Origin: Ignelater luminosus | Lineage: Eukaryota; Arthropoda; Insecta; Coleoptera; Elateridae | Assembly (NCBI GenBank): GCA_011009095.1 | Contig: VTPC01089973.1 | Location: 383,275 to 447,274 of the forward strand | Reading direction: 5' to 3' | DNA: 64,000 bases | Shown: positions 1 to 11,585 of the stretch, one piece after another | How the letters are laid out: every line of letters begins with the position of its first letter | Position numbering within the stretch: the first letter of the stretch is position 1 | Made by a program: the position numbers and the translations under genes | Notes under the pieces: model-generated | What the model was told of the DNA's origin: nothing | What the model saw: the letters and a program-made list of their open reading frames with translations, nothing else | Database searches by the model: none

Positions 1-2754
1 ATGATAAAAATGAGCGATCTAAAAGTATGCCAAATAAGTATATCAGGTTGCAAAATCTTTTAAAATGAGGTTGCAAATAGCACAAACAAAATTTAGCTCT
101 AAACTAGCTAAGCATGTTAATACTAAATCAGGATGGTACTATCCTCTCTATAGTATACAGTTCAGGCTGACTATCTTGTGGACTTCGTCTCGCATTCTGT
201 AAGGATATTCAAGCATATTCAGTTGAGGACAAGCAAAACTAAACTGGATAAGACAGAAAGAGAGGAGAAAACAGAAGAACAAATTATGTTCATTAATTTG
301 TTTTTCGAAAGGTTGATAAATAAATCGAGACAGTACGATGAGGATAACTGGTTTGCATTTCCAAATTTAGCACTCATTTTTTAAATATATTCCGAATAAC
401 TTTTTATCGACAACTGTGACAATTTTCTGCTGCTGTACTACATACTTTTCCCCTAAATTACTTACTTGCCTAAACCTTGCAGCTGAGTAAGCCGCACGTT
501 GTTTTTTAAATAGTGCCTAATCCACGGAACGACCTTAACACATTTCTTCCAATCAATGCAATTTTCTGAAATATCACAACAGTACTGCAACATACTATGG
601 AAGTATTTAACAATGAAAATGCTCAGACTAGTGCTACTCCAAAAGCAAGAGATAGAGAATTCATTACAAACGTCTGGGTATCACCGTTCCGTTATCAAAA
701 CCAAGGTAAATATTGTCGCACTTCTACCAATCGAAGCAGTAGCACGACAAAATCATAAGATCCAATATTGCTATAGTAGATGTTTCAAAGAATTGCACCG
801 AATAGGAATGGAAAAAAAGAGACTCGCCACTTCAGAAACAACCTAAAGCTTCATGTTCTAGAAAACAAAAACAAACAAAAACGGCTACGGACATGCCGGT
901 GCGGATGTGAAAAGGGCCGTTTGAAATGTTCTACTATTTACGCAAGAACTCTACGATAACGACGGAGTTTGAAAAATATCTTTTTTACAAGATCTCGGAC
1001 AACTATGGTTTCCATTTAAACAAACGTAAGTTTATGTCATAAATCTATCTAGCAATCCATGAACTTTTTTTAAAAATAAAAAAACTGCATCGAACTGAGC
1101 TCATAAAACTGTAGCTCTGTAGCTGCAGGAGTTTCCGAAATTCCTATACTAGACATCGAAAAGAACATGTTCTGTATAAGTTTGAAAATTAACAGTGTTG
1201 CCATAATTGGTTATTAGAAAAAGATCTTTATATAAAATTCAGTATAAACGTTCTTCTTATATGAAATGATCCCCCTTCAATTACATAATGAAGAATTCCA
1301 AAATCAGTTGACGGAGCCTATGAATCGGAGAATAACGAATAATTTTCTACAGCTCACCGAACGAAGATTGCGGCTCGCCTTGCGCAGAAGGGAAACTCAA
1401 ATAGGAGATGAATGACAGAGACACCGTGTATGAGTATATTACACTGATTTGCTGAAAAGTCAGCGTACAAGTGAATTACCGCAACATCCTATTGAATTTG
1501 GTAAAGCGTATCCAAGATCACGCACAAAGGTACGCTAAGCTTGCTGTACTTAACCAATTCTTCATAGTGAAAGAAAAGATCTCCATGAGCATACAATATA
1601 AATTAAGCTTTAAAAAGTTCTTTTCGATAATTATTGTTCAGGTAAGTTGTAAGATTTTTAGAGTTTCTTACCAGGTTTAACCTTGATGAAATAATAACTG
1701 TAGAATTTCGTTCATACGTTTGTAAATATCTTAAGTGAATATAAAGAATCACTTTTGTTACTGTCGCATTAATATTGTCCGAATTCTTTGGGTTTGTGAA
1801 TTTATCATAACCTGTTAAAAGATGTTCTCTTAATCTATCCACATCCGTTTCGTTCCATAGTGGCTTCGATCTGTTCGCTTAAAAAAGTTAAAGCTCTTTA
1901 AAAATGTATTATTTAAAAATAATCTTCTTACGCTTTGTTGGAACACCTAAATCTATATTATTGGCCTCTTCAGAACATTTATGGAATTTGTTTATACACA
2001 GAATACTAATGACAAAAATTAGAAAATGTTTCATTTCGATATGCTGTTTATATGTTGTTGCAGCATGCAATTACTACGGTCCAAACCGTCCGACTTAACA
2101 ATCAACAAATTAAGCGTAATGCCTGACTAATAGAATAATGTCACCATTTATTCAAGAAAATCAGTAGCGTCGCCAAAGATGAACTTTCAACTAACATTAT
2201 TTTCTTAAGATTCTTCTTATAATCCTTGTACGATCAAATTTTGTATAACTTTAAAAAACTTGCAAGCGTTCTATATTTTTTAATCCATATATGGTGATTC
2301 CTCCACGGACAATCAACATCTGTTGATACTTCTATTTAAAAGTATGTAGAGTTGTTTACCGTACTGCAAAATACAGTCTTTTCTGCCGAGTTCTGTTACA
2401 TAATCCAGTGGCGTAAAAAAAAGACGAAAAAGCTCGCAAAGCCCCACGAAGATGAAATAGAAATACCAATCTAACTAAAAATAATTTGAATAAACAGATT
2501 TTTTACTTCGTTTTACTTTTCACAATTGTTATCACGCTTATTTATTGAAATCTATCAAAATATAGGTGTTTATTGTACAATTTGCCGTCATTTTTGCATT
2601 TATTGCACATTTTCGTTAACATAGAAGATTCTCCCATTCTTGAGGGTAAGAACTGTTGCAAGTTGTATCCGTCCCCACATCTGTGTGATTTTTGCCATCC
2701 TATTATTTAAACACAATACAAATTGCTTAATGGTTTTAGCAAGTTACTTAATAT
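1..2754. other. Gene-free AT-rich stretch
   Basis: No conserved coding signal was recognised on either strand. Short open frames here (for example around 556-846) have no recognisable motif and average AT-rich composition. The only structured piece is the dispersed repeat copy at about 997-1179. Confidence 0.6.
997..1179 (+). repeat. Dispersed repeat, copy A
   Basis: This stretch matches 35759-36094 in the same orientation. Shared blocks include ACTATGGTTTCCATTTAAAC near the start, GAGCTCATAAAACTG in the middle and an end in CTGTATAA. Copy B ends ATCACCCTGTATAA, so the family probably belongs to the CAGGGTG-ended elements common in this window. Copy A is shorter and more diverged. Confidence 0.65.
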
Positions 2755-3383
2755 TATACACAGTCCGCTAAAAAGTCTGCACCATATGGAAAAAAATTTT
2801 ATTGAATGACTTATGGAAAATTTGTTTCCGGCATCAGGTTTTGCCTGCTTCAAAACCAAAAATGACCTAATCAAAAGTAATCATGTGGTCTCCTTTACCA
2901 GTCAAATTTGACATCTTTAGAAAAAATGTCCGAAAATGGACTTATTTGGCGGAATTTTGAATAAGGAAGAGAAGATTATTTAGACCGTAAAATGAGTATT
3001 GTGCAATATGCATCTAATCAATAAGTGTTTTGAATTAGATTGGATCGACTTTCATTGATTAACAAATAAGGAAAAGCAAAATAGAGGGCAAAATATAAAA
3101 GTCGTGGTAGGCCTTTGAAAATTTGCATACAGGAACATAGAAAATTGCAAAGGAAACATTTTTTCTCATGACTTTTTTAAAATTCGGTCAAATAAGTCCA
3201 TTTTTCGGACATTTTTTCTCAACATGTCAAATTTGAGAGGTAATGGAGATCGCATGATTACTTTTGATTAGGTTATTTTTGGTTCTGGAGCAAGCAAAAC
3301 CTGATGCCAAAAACAGATTTTCCATAAGTCATTCAATAAAAATTTTTCCCATATGGTGCAGCCTTTTTGGCGAACACTGTATA
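2755..3383. repeat. Foldback element, TATACA..TGTATA ends
   Basis: The left end (TATACACAGTCCGCTAAAAA) and the reverse complement of the right end (TATACAGTGTTCGCCAAAAA) match and continue through CTGCACCATATGG into arms of about 200 bp (about 2755-2960 and 3170-3383). The spacer has no recognisable coding sequence. The TA-flanked ends suggest a non-autonomous Tc1/mariner-type element, by inference. Confidence 0.8.
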
Positions 3384-6176
3384 AACTGTAAAGATTTCTT
3401 ATTCCCTGTTCATCTTTTAGAAGATCGTTTTTTAGAGACATACCAAATGAAAATAAAACCAATTAAAAAAAATTTTGTTTAAAAAGTTAAACAAAAAAAT
3501 CTTTTTATTTATAAAAATTAGAGGTGAATCCGTAAATATTTCAGTTGTATATTAGCAAACAAAGGCAACAGACATCAAGTTCCGCAAATTGCCATTAACG
3601 TTGTTACTTGTTAGTTATTACAGATCACAAGAATACAAAATTGTAAATAATAAAAAAACATCATTAGTACTAAGGAATCTCAGAATTGGGCTTGCGAGGG
3701 AATCTTGGATCTGATATCCCAATATTCAGTATCAGTATCGTATACTTGAAAACTTTAGATAACATGAGTATGACTTAATACACATACCAAAAATTAGATG
3801 TGTTTAATCACTAAAAGAAGACACCAAACACCTTATAACCGACTCTTGAACGGTACTGTTGTACTCATAGTCAAATTACACAGTGTATAGCGCTAAACGA
3901 GTGTAAGCATAAGGAGTTACCATATAATAATACATCCGTTTGACATTACACGCATCGTGTAATTTGACCTGCAGCAGTTCAGTTTAATTAATATTTATAC
4001 AGGGTGTTAGTAAACTAATTGTACTCCGTGAAACAAGTGATAGGAAAAGTCATTTGAAATGGAAAATTCTAGTAAAAATTGTTTCTATCTTGCTCCGTTT
4101 TCGAGAAAATGTAAAAAACAGCTAGCACTATCTGGCAAAGGTGTCGCACTAAAACCTTGATTATAGCCTTTTGCAAATTTATTTTAGACATTCCCTAATA
4201 AATCACTAGAAAGTTGAGTTCAATTTCCTAAGAAGATGAATCCTTTGTCATAAAACCATAAATAATCTTCTGTTTGTTGTACTTACTTAAAAGGGGTGTA
4301 GGTTGTTACTTCTTTAAGCAACAGAACGGTATTGTACAAATCGTTTAAAACTAGACTCTTGTAATGTAAATTTACGTAAAATGTGGTTTTTGTTTAATGC
4401 TGGTTTTTAGGGAATAATTGAAAAAAGTTACTTGTAGCTAGTTTGATGTTAGGATTTGCTGGAAACCATCATTCAACAAAATTTTACACATTAATAATAC
4501 AGTGTAAATTGAAATACTTGGACAAAAAGGGGATTATTGTGATTACCGAAAAATGTCTATTGGAAAACAATACAAGCTTAATTGCTGTTTGGATTGCTTA
4601 TGATTTTATTTTGTGCTAATATCGAAAGTCTGAATAATTCTTTGACTTTAAGGAGTACGTGTTTTTTTTAGAAAAACGGGATTTGTTAAAAAATACCTAC
4701 ACTCATCTTCGCATGTCAAGGTATTCCTTGATTAAAAATTATCTAAATTATTAGCATTGCAAAAAGATGTTAGAAAAGTAATAGTAAGGGTGTAATAAGC
4801 GTCTATTGGGCACTAAAAGAAACTAAACCTGAAATGATTGCAATCACATGGCTGGTTGCAAAAGCTTGTTTGTTGCTCTAAATTCAGATGTTTTGAATTT
4901 TAGCGTATTTTCTGTACAAAGAATTTGTTCTTTTTTCCGGTTTAAATTAGTACCGTTGTACGTAAACTTCCTAGGGGGTGCAGTTAAAGCTTAAAAGCAG
5001 AACAAAGATGGGTTTACTTCTTTGACCAAGATAAAAGAAAATAGCTGACGGTAAAAGGAACAAACCACCCGCAATTTACTGGAATGTCTGGCTTGACTAG
5101 GGTTAAAGAAAGAGAAAGTGTGAAAGGGAAATTTCCTTTTCAACTAATGCAGAGTTGCCAATTCTCTTAGTAATTTCATTCATGCATTTTTTATAATGCA
5201 TTTTGTTCTTTTGTGGCTAAACTAATAAATTTACAAAAAATTTTACAATACTTTTTTATTATGCTGGATGAGACCAATCTTCTGAACAAATCTTAAAGTG
5301 GAATCTACATTAATTATTGAATAATAACTTATGAAAGTCTGGAACTTTATTAATCATTTCTGGGAAAACCGTTGAGATTTGACCATGGATGTATGAGACT
5401 TTTCTGTTTGTATTGATGTCCCCTACTACCAGTTTCCCGGACTACTATTAGTTCACTAGTACCCTGTACACGAAACACTCTAGTTTTACGGTGTATGCCG
5501 ACATTTACGACACTAAAAACTGAGCATAGTGATATGACATTTACCTTAGGTGGGTATTCCAACAAAAACTTTAAAACAAAAACACGTAATGCTTAGTTAT
5601 AGATTTGTAAATCATTATGGAAGTTTTAAAGAGTGCCACCTCAAGAACAATACAAAAGCAGAAGATGCACCCAATTGTCATGGTTCTACGCAGTGGCAAC
5701 TCAAGTAAGGAAGAGAGAAAATACTGAAAGCTATAAAGTGTTTATTTCAGTAGAAGCTGAAAACTAGCCGTTATAGTTGCCAAAAGACAAGACTTCCACG
5801 TATCATCTTACGTATAGAAAAAAGCCTACTTGTATAATATCACAATGAAAAGAAAAACAGAAAAGAGTCAGTTCCGTTGATCGTTTACATTTTTATACTT
5901 TATCCTGTTCGGTATCAATTCGCAATTATAACAAGTATAGTGTTAAAGGTTTATACAGTATAGTCTGTTTCAATATTAAATAATTCAGAGTAGGCTTTTA
6001 CATGATATTTTTGCAATAGTATACTGCGAAGTTTTGTTGAAAGTTACTAAATAAATACTTTTAAGTTAAAGATTTGTTATTTGTGTCATCATTTTAAGTA
6101 AACATGAGTTGTCAATGGACGTAGTGGTCTTTGTGCTTTTAAGTTATAAATTTGAATTTGTTATATGTTTGTTATA
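3384..6176. other. Gene-free stretch with one solitary CAGGGTG end
   Basis: No gene was recognised. At 3996 there is a lone TATACAGGGTGTTAG end; no inverted partner was found within several kilobases, so it is probably a truncated element. The rest is AT-rich sequence without a clear repeat or coding signal. Confidence 0.5.
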
Positions 6177-6448
6177 GGTACACAGCGGAAATAAAGTAAA
6201 GTTTTGACAAAAACGTGTATTTATTTTTAATATTTATTTTTACTTAGTTTATTATAATTTATTTCCAGAATTTATTTACACTGAATTATTTATTTAATTA
6301 TGTACAGAAGAATTTATTTATCACTAATTAACATTTATTTCGTTCGTAGCTACTAGCTGCTTGACTGTAGAACTGCCTTCTGCTCGGTCAACGCAGCCTT
6401 ATATTCGTTTCCGCGTGGTTCTTGGTGAGCCCAGAAAGTTGGCGTTCC

Positions 6449-6461
6449 TTCTGGAACATTC
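6449..6461. promoter_or_regulatory. Perfect heat-shock element 1
   Basis: TTCTGGAACATTC fits TTCnnGAAnnTTC exactly, the binding site of an HSF trimer. It sits in the putative LTR upstream region together with weaker nTTCn/nGAAn pentamers at about 6474-6540. Confidence 0.55.
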
Positions 6462-6537
6462 GACGGTAGAAGATTCTGGATAGTTCGAGATTTCTCCGGC
6501 ACATTCGACCAGCTTGTTCGAGACTGTTCGGAACTTT

Positions 6538-6550
6538 TTCTAGAATATTC
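6538..6550. promoter_or_regulatory. Perfect heat-shock element 2
   Basis: TTCTAGAATATTC fits TTCnnGAAnnTTC exactly and is followed by GA. It lies 89 bp from element 1, and degenerate heptads such as TTCGAGACTGTTCGG lie between them. Confidence 0.55.
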
Positions 6551-6577
6551 GAGTATATGGGTCTCACTACACCACCC

Positions 6578-8047
6578 TTATAACTTTTCTTATTATTTAT
6601 TATCGAATTGATTTCAAATTTTTATTAGTTATACAACTTTCGAAAAGTAATGTTATCATACTGTTAAAGCAATCTTATCTTGCAACACCAGCTTACTGCA
6701 ATTAGAAACAGCATCATCTTCTCTTAAAATTATTCCGAGTTCCATTTCGGTGCAAATGCTATACAAACCTACAAATAATTACCTTTACAATTCCATTTTT
6801 ACCCACTAATATAATATTTTAAATTTTATGAACAAAATGTTTGTCACCTCCGTGTTAGTAAGTGTTTTCTCCTTTTATGCGACCTTCTTTTAGCATTTTT
6901 GAGCAATATAGTGGATACAGTGTAGGAAATAGAACTGGTGGCGTAAGAGCTTTATCATAGTTATCATAGCGACTAGGCGTTGCACAGTGAAGAATAACAC
7001 AACTGAAACTTACTTTAAACGCACTACGCACCACCCGGTTCACCACACGAAGGCGCCTTAAGAAATTCTGCAATGGGCGTACGTTAAAATACGCTAGGGC
7101 CAGCCCTGGTCCAAAGATTCTTTTGCGTCTCATAAGACATGACGTAATTCTCAATTTCGAACTAATAAGGTTAGTGTCCACTAGTGTTTAGAGTAGATTC
7201 CCAGCGTTTTTCCTAAAATTTCCAGCGTTTTTCCAATAATATTGAGACATTTATTAATAACATTATTAAAACCCATATCTGTAGGTTTCTAAATTTGATT
7301 CACAACTTAACAATCTGGTAAATTCTAAACTAATTTTTGTACGATCAGGCTACTGCCAAAAATTGCCCAAAGTTTTCTACGTTTAATTTTGAACTAATAA
7401 TCTGTTAATTGGTTATTTAGTGCCTACAACATTCAGAGTAGATTTCCAGAGGTTTTCTCAAAAACCCATATCTGTAAATGCCTAAATACGATTTGCAACT
7501 ATAGTTTGTAAATTCTAGACGTACCTTTTGTACAGCCAGCGTAATACCACGAATTATCTAAAGCAGAATCGACGCATGAATGTGCAAATGGGGTAACGCA
7601 CTACGTGCCACCCTGTTTAACACATGAAGATGATTTTACCCGTCTAAACAAGACCGAATTTTTAATTTTAATTTGTCATGTCTACACATAGTACTATAAA
7701 TAGCATACAGCGTGTGTAAAGCAAGAATAATTTTAAATAGACGCTTGATGGTCAACAAAGAAAAAATAAAGAATGGGGAACGAACTTTAGGAATTATAAA
7801 TACCAAAATAAATTGACATTTTTATAGATTTTTGTATTAATTTTGTCTTCATAATAAAGATTTAATTAAAGGATAATCCGTAACTTATTCAATCGTTAAA
7901 TAGCTTGATATTCTTGTTTTAACAATGTACTAAAAAAAGTGAAATTTCCATCAACTTTCCGGATTTTTTACAGGAACAAGCGATTTAATTTAGAAAACCA
8001 AGGATCTTGCTAACACAACCTACTTACATATAAAAAAGTTTGACTCT
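6578..8047. repeat. Gene-free stretch with degenerate direct repeats
   Basis: Two diverged direct repeats are visible. A block at about 7165-7395 (AGAGTAGATTCCCAG, then CCCATATCTGTA, then GTAAATTCTA) recurs at about 7411-7560. A block with GCACTACGCACCACCC near 7020 recurs as GCACTACGTGCCACCC near 7595. No gene was recognised. Confidence 0.5.
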
Positions 8048-8796
8048 TATACTGGATGTTAAAAAAAACGTTTAAATATTTAAGGGGCATATAGAACGAC
8101 CAAAAATAAGTAAAAGGGTCCTAATAAACATAGGTCTGCAAATCAACCGTTTTAGAGATAAGAGCAATTTTCGTTTTTGTAAATTTTGGTAGTTTTAGCG
8201 TTTGACGCTACTGAACACGATCATCACAAAAGATGTTCGATAAATTCTCCTTCCATTTCGAAACAGGATCTACATCTTCTCAAAAAGGAACTCCGCACCC
8301 TTTCTCAAAAGCCCGGTTGTGCATGAATTGTTTGACAACATTGTTCAATTCGCTGTTGCAATTCAGCAAGATTATTTACAGGCGTTGCGTACACTAAACT
8401 TTTCAAGTGACTCCAAATACAAAAGTCTAAGGGAGTTAGGTCGGGAGGCTATGGAATGGAATATCTCACCCTATCCATCTCCTATGAAATATTTCGTTTA
8501 GGTGCTCCCTAACAGAAAGCGTAAAATTTGGTAGTGCCCCATCTTGCATAAACCATAAACATCCAATCTCTGATTTAGAGAGACATCTTCCAAAAGTTTT
8601 TATCTCGAAATCAGCGTATGCATAGCACTAAACTGATAATGAAAGTTGTGGCTTTCTTCCACTTTCAAAAACGAAAATCGCTTTTATCTCGAAAACGGTT
8701 GATTTGCGGACTCATGTTTATTAAGACTTTTTTACTTGTTCTTGGTCGTTCTATATGCTCCTTAAATATTTTAAACTTTTTTTAACACCCTGTATA
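8048..8796. repeat. Foldback element with TATACAGGGTGTT ends
   Basis: The left end TATACTGGATGTTAAAAAAA and the reverse complement of the right end TATACAGGGTGTTAAAAAAA begin arms of about 140-150 bp that share ATTTAAGG(G/A)GCATATAGAACGACC-like sequence and an AACCGTTTT..GATAA block. The spacer carries a minus-strand transposase remnant. This supports an internally deleted Tc1/mariner-like element. Confidence 0.85.
8300..8500 (-). pseudogene. Tc1/mariner-like transposase C-terminal fragment
   Basis: The minus strand reads PPDLTPLDFCIWSHLKSLVY and then a segment of the type ATPVNNLAELQQRIE. The P-D-L-T-P-L-D-F block is the region around the third catalytic Asp in many insect Tc1/mariner-like (DDE) transposases. 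Stops and substitutions occur upstream of it. The fragment sits in the spacer of the foldback at 8048-8796. It is a remnant, not a gene. Confidence 0.75.
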
Positions 8797-9439
8797 AAGT
8801 AGTAAGTACCTGCTGCTGTTATTTGATCGCAAAGAAGTCTATTGAAAATGAAACGGGTATGTTCATCTTAGAAAATTCTGTCATTGTGGTGTGTCAATCG
8901 GAGAACCTACCCACCGGCTTTCGGACCCATAAAACACCTGACCTACTCGATTTCTTTGTACTTAAAAAATCGGCACAAATTGAAGCAAATTGAAACCTAT
9001 CCTCTGGTCATACACCTATCATTACAACATTTAGCACTCATGCGTATAATTTACAAGCCTAAACACTTAGGCCGGGTTGCACAAAGCTTTGTTAAATGCT
9101 TGATCGATTAATAAACCACTTGACCAATTGATTAACCAATCAGAAGTAGTGAAATATTCAGACTTATCCAATCAGATCTGCTAATCAACTGATCAACTTG
9201 ATCAAAACACCTGGTTTTGATTCGATCGCTGGGCACATACTGAAAGAATTACGAAGAAAAGTAGTAGTACTTTCGACAACAATCTGTAATAGCTTGCTAA
9301 GACTTGCCTACTTTCCAATAATGTGAAAATTTGCCTAAATAGTTATGGATTCACAACTCTGGTAAACTTCCAAATAGAATCACATCGTGCAGGCCCATAA
9401 GCCTCCTACCCAATACGTCCAGAATTTTTAAAAGATTCT
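8797..9439. other. Gene-free stretch
   Basis: No gene was recognised. GGCCGGGTTGCACAAAGC at about 9070 looks like the end of a dispersed insect repeat, and the following 150 bp contain several TGATC/GATCA and TTAACCA-type short repeats. No matching second end was found. Confidence 0.4.
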
Positions 9440-10345
9440 TTCTTAAAAGAATTCAAATAGATGCTGATATCAACTAATTGATCCCAACACATCAATTTGG
9501 CTTCTGTAAAAATCACTCAATCACGCGACAATGCCATACCTGATTTTCACTGCTGACACACCAACTAGAAACGACACCATCATTGCCACGTTCGCAGATG
9601 ATACTATTGCTATCACAGCAAGCAACGAGGACACCCCCAAGCTGCATCCCAAAACCTCCAAAATACCTTAATCAACTCAACGCCTGGCTTAGCGGCGAGC
9701 GTGTAAAAGTCAACGAGACCAAGTGAGCGCAAGTAACATTCACAAACCGAAGAACTGACTGCCCATATTTAACAATAAATAGAGCACAATTACCAGTCAA
9801 AAACAAAGTAAAATATCTCGGCCTAATATGTACTTGATCAAAAATTAACATGGAGATCACACATAACAGCAAAGAAGACCCAAATTAACCACAAGCTACG
9901 ACAAATGAACTGGCTTATCAGACGAAAATCTAAGCTGACCACTGAAAACAAACTGCTTTTGTATAAAGCTATTCTTAAGCCCATATGGACTTACAGTGTC
10001 AAATCTGGAGCTGTGCCAAGCCGTCAAACATGAAAATCGTACAAAGAGTACAATCTAAAATACTAAGAATGGTATTCAATGCCACATTAGCAACAAAACC
10101 CTCTATGAAGACTCAGGTATACCATATGTAGAAGATTAATTCAATAGACTTACTAACAATTACCTACACAACCTTCCATGATACCCCAAAGCAAAAAGTG
10201 AGTTACCCGCGCATCCCCCCAGTGGCTGGGAAACGTCTGCGCCGACAATGGCCAACAGTGTTAGACTAAATGACAAGACAATAACAAGTATTACTTATCT
10301 TTGGAGAACTGTCACTGGTCAGCATCTTCTCTCAGTGTATACGTT
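9440..10345 (+). pseudogene. Jockey-like non-LTR reverse transcriptase remnant
   Basis: The plus strand keeps the order of non-LTR reverse transcriptase motifs: a QFGF box (9493-9504), FADDT (9591-9605, the catalytic YADD-type box), KVNETK, a KVKYLGL block (about 9808-9828), then KLLLYKAILKPIWTY-like sequence and VQRVQSKILRM. Frameshifts and stops are frequent, so no product is possible. It is followed by an AATAAATAAA-rich tail (10378-10440), as expected for a 3' end. Only the 3' half of the RT is present, consistent with 5' truncation on insertion. The Jockey assignment rests on motif spacing and the C-terminal signature. Confidence 0.8.
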
Positions 10346-10439
10346 CAAACAATTTACTTACCGCTACCTCAAAGCAAATAATATAAATAAATAAAGTAAA
10401 AATAAATATCCTAGAAAAAATATATTTGTATAAATAAAT

Positions 10440-10700
10440 AAACGGTTTGGGGCGGTCCCCGCGTGGGCGAAGCCTGAGACAACGAAGACAATGTCCGAGC
10501 CGTCGTAGTTTCGATACCCTAAACGTTGCCGCGTTCGAAGATCGCGCGCGACGCATCCGTGAACCTGAGCTGGCCCGATCGGCGACCGCCGGAGGCCGTC
10601 GCATCTTTGTTAGTCCGTGAAGCTTGAAAAGCCGGAGTCCTGAAGACGCAACGAGGCGAGCGGAACCGGGATAGCAGACGTCCGCCCGGAGCACCTCTAG
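10440..10700. other. GC- and CpG-rich patch, unidentified
   Basis: About 260 bp of GC-rich, CpG-dense sequence directly follows the A/T-rich tail of the Jockey remnant and ends just before the foldback at 10731. A minus-strand frame is open across it but shows no recognisable domain and is Arg/Ser/Leu-rich, as expected by chance in GC-rich DNA. It is not recognisable as rRNA or tRNA. It could be a fragment of another retroelement's 5' region. Confidence 0.45.
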
Positions 10701-10730
10701 TTGTTTAATAGGTATTATAATTTGTATAAA

Positions 10731-11585
10731 TATACAGGGTGATCATTTTAAAACTTTCCACCTTGAATAACTCTTTAATTAGTAAAATTATCGAAAATCG
10801 CTGAAACGCTTCAAGTTTGTTTTGGAGGGGGACATTTAATAACCTACTCTAGTCAGTTGGAAAACTTTCACCCTCCCTCCCAAACTTTTAAATGGCACTA
10901 CCCCATGTGTGTAATATTATTTTAAAGGGTATCAAATTCTCAATCTTTTACATTAAAGAAAATAAGAATTGGCCTAGCCGTTCGTGAATTGTATTTAATT
11001 CAATCAATACGTTTCTATCTCTAGTTCACGAACGGTTGGGTTGATTTTAATTTTTTTTTTATGAAAATCCTATACCCTTTAAAATGATATATCACATATG
11101 GGGTAGTGCCGTTTAAAATTTTGGGAAACTTTCACCCTCTTCCCAACCACTCCCACCCGAAAATTTTAAACGGCACTACCCCGTGTGTGATATATCGTTT
11201 TAAAGGGTATAAAACTCTTAATCTTTTACCTTAATGAAAATCAAAATCGGCCCAGCCGTTCGTGAACTAGACACAGAAATGTATTGATTAAATTAAATAC
11301 ATTTTTATCCCTAGTTCACGAACGGCTGGGCCGATTTTGATGTTCTTTGATGTAAAAGATTGAGAATCTTATGCCCTTTAAAATTATATATCACAAATGG
11401 GGTAATGCCATTTAAAACCTTGGGGATGGGATGTTTGGGGGAGGGTGAAAGTTTCCCAACTGACTAGAGTAGGTTATTAAATGTCCCCCTCCAAGACAAA
11501 CTCGAAGCGTTTCAGCAATTTTTGATAATTTTACTAATTAAAGAGTTATTCAAGGTGGGAAGTTTTAAAATGATCACCCTGTATA
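10731..11585. repeat. Large foldback with nested sub-palindromes
   Basis: TATACAGGGTGATCATTTTA at the left edge is mirrored at the right edge (..AAAATGATCACCCTGTATA). The element is a palindrome as a whole (centre near 11160), and each half is again a palindrome: the block CGAACGGCTGGGCCGATTTT or a variant occurs four times (near 10975, 11020, 11250 and 11315) in alternating orientation. No coding sequence is present. The outer ends match those of the element at 51031-51774. Confidence 0.85.

Larger units (their letters stand above)
6177..6577 (-). mobile_element. Probable solo LTR with heat-shock elements
   Basis: Read on the minus strand this 400-bp block has the order of an LTR: an upstream region with two perfect TTCnnGAAnnTTC heat-shock elements, a TATA-like ATATAAGG (plus 6397-6405 region), and then an AT-rich part with several AATAAA signals. 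The block is GC-richer than its surroundings. TTATA occurs directly at both edges (6172-6176 and 6578-6582) as a possible 5-bp target duplication. The ends are GG..CC rather than TG..CA, and no internal retroelement sequence is adjacent, so the LTR identity is an inference. Confidence 0.45.

Noticed and set aside
10332..10694. 120-codon minus-strand open frame over the GC-rich patch
   Set aside because: Arg/Ser/Leu-rich composition typical of chance frames in GC-rich DNA; the last third is just the A/T-rich retroelement tail read backwards.
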